From Glomus cerebriforme (lineage: Eukaryota; Glomeromycota; Glomeromycetes; Glomerales; Glomeraceae): a stretch of 64,000 nt of DNA. Position numbers and translations under genes: made by a program. The first letter of the stretch is position 1, and every line of letters begins with the position of its first letter. The DNA lies in NCBI GenBank assembly GCA_003550305.1, contig QKYT01000186.1, forward strand, positions 75,846 through 139,845, given 5' to 3'. This document shows, piece by piece, positions 60,901 to 64,000 of the stretch. The notes beneath the pieces are model-generated. The model had not been told where the DNA came from and did not search any database. It saw only the letters and a program-made list of their open reading frames with translations.

Positions 60901-61265
60901 TTTAATTGAATTAATAAACTAATAAATTTGATAATCATACTTCTCTGTAATTTCTGATTCATCAAAGTTCCTCGTAAACATAGTAGTATTACTTTCCCAT
61001 AATGAACCTAAAACATTAGTAGTTGTATTTTCGTCTTGTAGAATATCAAAATTCGTAGTATCTTCACTTTTTTTTAGAATACTTTTAGTAGGAGGTAACT
61101 AGATATTTGAAAAATAATGAATAAAAACGGAATGTTCCATAACTTTAAATAATGCATTGTTAATGACGGGAATAATTTGATTAGATGACGTACTAGAGAA
61201 CTCCGACGACGTTTTGGTGATCTGTTAAATCTTGGTGAACGTCTTAGTTCTCGTTTACCTTCCAT
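57909..61265 (-). CDS. SPC105: Kinetochore scaffold KNL1/Spc105/Spc7
   Basis: Outer-kinetochore protein that binds PP1 and the Bub1/Bub3 checkpoint proteins and anchors to Mis12. Nine exons: 61265-61194, 61098-60941, 60861-60793, 60706-60545, 60467-58820, 58746-58674, 58594-58404, 58331-58263 and 58196-57909. They give about 909 codons including a 247-N gap in exon 5. N-terminus: basic RRSPRFNRSPKRRR, SILK motif at residues 30-33 (TKSILKKSEDTT), RVSF at 90-93 (GRRVSFASKARV), the two PP1-docking motifs in the canonical order. Residues about 200-540 hold at least a dozen DMT (MELT-like) repeats, such as KDMTLASMVNQSP and QDMTLASMVGLSP. Then a coiled coil (about 640-720) and a C-terminal RWD-type region (YRNLIAKYKWFPKNL, VKIDIGGLHKRDD, RWEDVISYPNISNLLWEIE). 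An alternative upstream ATG (61343) would add a hydrophobic leader and is unlikely. Confidence 0.9.
59606..59852. other. Assembly gap (247 N) inside the KNL1 repeat array
   Basis: The gap lies in exon 5 within 57-bp tandem units (GATTTAGG at 59541, 59598 and 59853). Both sides are open in the same frame at the stated gap length. The repeat spacing across the gap (255 bp) is not a whole number of 57-bp units, so repeat copy number is unknown here. Confidence 0.95.
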
Positions 61266-61498
61266 ATTTATTGGATTCGTTAGCACGATCAAAAATGGGA
61301 AAGCTAAGAGACATACACGAAAAGACGCGAAGAATTTCACCAAAAAAAAAATGTAAACAGTAGTGTAAACATGTACAGTAGATCTAATAAATAATGTTCA
61401 AGATCACGTGATGACTTATTTTTAAATATATGAATCGAATTATCGTTGATCAGTTAATTTCAAGATTTTTCTTTTATTAATATTAATAAATAATAAGA
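61266..61498. promoter_or_regulatory. Short divergent promoter between KNL1-like and TANGO6-like genes
   Basis: Only 233 bp separate the two start codons. The interval contains GATCACGTGATGA (about 61404-61416), a perfect palindromic core TCACGTGA that could be an E-box-type site. No TATA assignment made. Confidence 0.45.
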
Positions 61499-64000
61499 AT
61501 GGCAACGAAAACCGATTTAAAAACTCTTGATGATAAACTTCTTGACTTATTACATAGAGCTCATATTTTAGTAGGAATTACACAGGAAGAGAATAAAGGT
61601 ATTCAATAATTCAATAATATAGTTTAATTTCAAAAAAAAAGTTTAATATTCATTATATTTATTATTTCATTTTAGATAAATCAATTCATGAAAGGCTAAA
61701 TATTAGATTAAGTCAATTTGAATCTTTTATATGTGAACCCCGAAAAAATGAAACTTCTGTAGCTGATATTGCAGCAAAAAATCCATTAGTAATACAACCC
61801 AAATTTCCTTTTCTTGACGAAGATAATGTAAGAGAAAAATTTGTGGCAAAATGTCTGGAAACTTTAGAATCTTTACAATATACTCTTATGGATATTAATG
61901 ATATTAAAGGTATTGGAAAATAAAATAATTTAATTTAGATTCTTATAGATTTCATATTAATTACTTTATTTATTTTCTTAGAACAAAGACAGGCCGATAG
62001 TACCAAATCATTAGAAAATGAACCTGAATTCTTAGGTATTAGAGATCTAAGGCTTGTTCATACAATGTTAGAGATAGTTATTACTTGGGGAGTTTATCCC
62101 TGCTTATTATCAGGTGTCGGCATTCCACTCTCGAGGAGGACCACATCGAGATATACTCAAAATGGTATTTGGATATTTAATATATATACAGTATATATTA
62201 ATTCAAATTATAATAAAATTAATCTGTTACATTTTTCAGAACTTTTGCAAGATTTTACTAATGAAGAAGAAAAAATTAAAAACAAAACACCATCGTATTC
62301 ATCATATAGTCAATTATATAAGTTTATGAAATCATTAACAAATGTTATGTTTTCAAAATCAAGCAAATCAGGGATGTATACATCTGTAGCATCTATTTTA
62401 TTCTCAAAATATCTTACGGATATTTACGCGGCATTGTTACAGTTAGCTTACGGGCCTTTACCAACAAAGCAAATCGTACCAATGACCTCTCAAAATAATG
62501 ACAACAATGTTCAACCCCTTACAAGTTCTATAAATTTAGGGAGAGGTTTAAGAGATCAGGATGAAAGTGAAATAGAGAGAATGCATAAAGAGAGTATAGG
62601 AATGTTTCGCAAAGTTTTTGAAAGGTAAGTTTATATCTTTATCATGGAACAAAAATTTATTCTAAAATAAAAAATTATTTTTAGCGCCGATTCATTTCAA
62701 TCTCTGGAAGCATTGACTGTGCTATTAGGGTCCTCTCCGCTTCATCCGTCTCCCAAATGGTTTAAGAGTATTTGTGGAAGATTTTTATCACAAATTTTAC
62801 TACGTCCAAATGGAATAAGAGATGTTGTGGATTTTATGATTGGAGGTGAAAGCGAAGGTTAATGTAAATCCTTTTAAATGACTTTTTGTTCTCAAAAGTT
62901 GTAAAAAGTTACTAAATCTTCATTTTTTTTGTTGATAGTTAACTTATCTAAATTAGAAACAATTTCTAAGTTAATATTATCCGTTCCAAGTCAAGTAAAA
63001 TCCGTTGAAGTAAGTCTTTTAAAATTTTCCAAATAACTTCACGTATAATATTTAACATTGTAATTTACTTTCATTCTTAGCAATATTTTTCAGTAATATG
63101 TCCGCAATTACTTTCGTTAGTTCAGTTAGTTTCAAATTTTTCAGGAAGTTCTCAATCAACAACATCACCAATTGCTAGTGTTGCTGCCTTTACTATCGTA
63201 AGAATGGCCAATAAATACCCAGAATTAAATAAAAAGTTCATAATAACCAAAATTTTTGATCAATTATGGAAATGGTGGAGTATCACTTCAGAAGAAAAAA
63301 ATCAAATTATTAGAAACTCTACCTTCATATTATCTGAACTTGATCCATTGATAATGGAAGAACAAACGTTACAATCCACTATAACTGTAATACATCGAAT
63401 CCTTGTTGGCAGTGAACCTGTACCAGATTTGATACAAATGTTTTTAGAGGATGCAATAACCCCTTTATATCACTTATACGCTTTTACTTGTTCTTCAAAA
63501 TCTTATTTGAAAGATACTATTTTGGATATTTTATTATCTTATTATAGAATTGTGTCAATAGGTGAAGGTATCGAGGCATTGAAGGAAATTGTATTTAGAA
63601 AGAATAAAAAGTGGAAAGCTCCTGATATAGGAGAAGTTGGTGAGGTGTATTTTGCCCCTGGATCATCGGGTGGAGCAGTAATGAGACTACGTCTGTAAGT
63701 CTTATAGTATTATAAAAGTTGGGTTATTTTTTTTTTCAACGAACCCTCATATTTCTTATTTGCTTCATATTATAGGAATGCACTAAATTTATCGGATACG
63801 ACTACCTCAATTGATGTTGATATTTTTATTAATTTCCTGAAAGCAATCGCAAACAAAGAATTATTTGGGGATTTTTTTATGTATTTACTCTCAGAGTATA
63901 CTTCTTCCCTAGCTCAGCAGCACTATTCACATAAAATAAATTCAAGAAGGTTTGTACATAATATTGTTATTATTTTAACATTTTATTCAAATATTTATCT
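61499..64000 (+). CDS. TANGO6: TANGO6/Rtp1-like HEAT-repeat protein, 3' truncated by window
   Basis: The family (yeast Rtp1, animal TANGO6) is linked to nuclear import/assembly of RNA polymerase II and to secretory traffic. Exons so far: 61499-61598, 61676-61909, 61982-62164, 62240-62624, 62685-62857, 62939-63009, 63081-63694 and 63776-63949, with the next donor GTTTGT. That is about 611 codons, all phases matching. Helical-repeat protein without signal peptide. Recognisable segments: LVHTMLEIVITWGVYPCLLS, GVGIPLSRRT, SVASILFSKYLTDIYAALLQ, LEALTVLLGSS, PKWFKSICGRFLSQILLRPN, ISKLILSVPSQVKSVEQYF. The 'WG.YPCL..GVG.PL..R' element is the best family marker. The intron at 62165-62239 is in frame and could be read through, but splicing joins ELLQDFTNEEE more naturally. 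The assignment is by memory of the family. Confidence 0.78.

Noticed and set aside
61266..61343. N-terminal extension of the KNL1-like protein from an ATG at 61343
   Set aside because: Adds a hydrophobic signal-like leader incompatible with a kinetochore protein; the ATG at 61263-61265 followed by a basic segment fits better.
1..64000. CRISPR arrays, prophage or bacterial insertion sequences
   Set aside because: No regularly spaced repeats or transposase frames; gene structure is eukaryotic throughout.

Overview
This is a strongly AT-rich eukaryotic nuclear window. Genes are densely split by short GT-AG introns (mostly about 50-150 nt), and there are no operons or Shine-Dalgarno sites. The gene content points to a filamentous fungus: chitin deacetylase, a GINS subunit, a Spc7/KNL1 kinetochore protein, an RGS/Rax1-like protein and a BRO1/Rim20-like protein. 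The TKL-like kinases with an N-terminal CxxC...CxxC module, and the remnant combining a Sel1-like repeat with a kinase, are typical of arbuscular mycorrhizal fungi (Glomeromycotina, for example Rhizophagus). That placement is an inference from protein style, not from a database match. Most multi-exon models were built by hand: I chose splice sites so that exon phases add up and the conserved protein reads through.

Layout. 0.6-7.1 kb: a small membrane protein, a uridine phosphorylase (minus), a GPI-type chitin deacetylase and a tRNA-Trp(CCA). 7.4-15.6 kb: six tandem minus-strand genes, each encoding one stand-alone C2 domain of 124-131 aa with the same five-exon structure. None of the six shows up as a long open frame, because their exons are 31-144 nt. 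A MITE-like element sits between the third and fourth. 16-20.3 kb: a flotillin (minus), a small inverted repeat and a badly decayed secreted-protein-like pseudogene. 21-42 kb: a compact housekeeping block with GINS subunit Psf3, an unknown small protein, an MFS/SV2-like transporter containing a 12-nt exon, the spliceosomal protein CTNNBL1, a PA-TM-RING ubiquitin ligase, a BRO1-domain protein, an RGS-TM protein and an F-box/WD40 protein.

42-57 kb is accessory and gene-poor: a zinc-finger-like protein, two near-identical TKL-type kinases, an exon-1-only kinase pseudogene, an orphan Gln-rich exon, repeats and a Sel1-like/kinase pseudogene. 57.9-64 kb: a KNL1/Spc7 kinetochore scaffold (minus) with SILK and RVSF PP1-docking motifs and a tandem DMT (MELT-like) repeat array interrupted by a 247-N assembly gap. 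It is divergently paired with a TANGO6/Rtp1-like gene that runs off the right edge.

I found no previously undescribed multi-gene system. The most distinctive items are the C2 mini-gene cluster (with a required GC-AG intron in one copy), the KNL1 repeat array, and the birth-and-death signature of the kinase family, including a splice-donor loss that changes one C-terminus.
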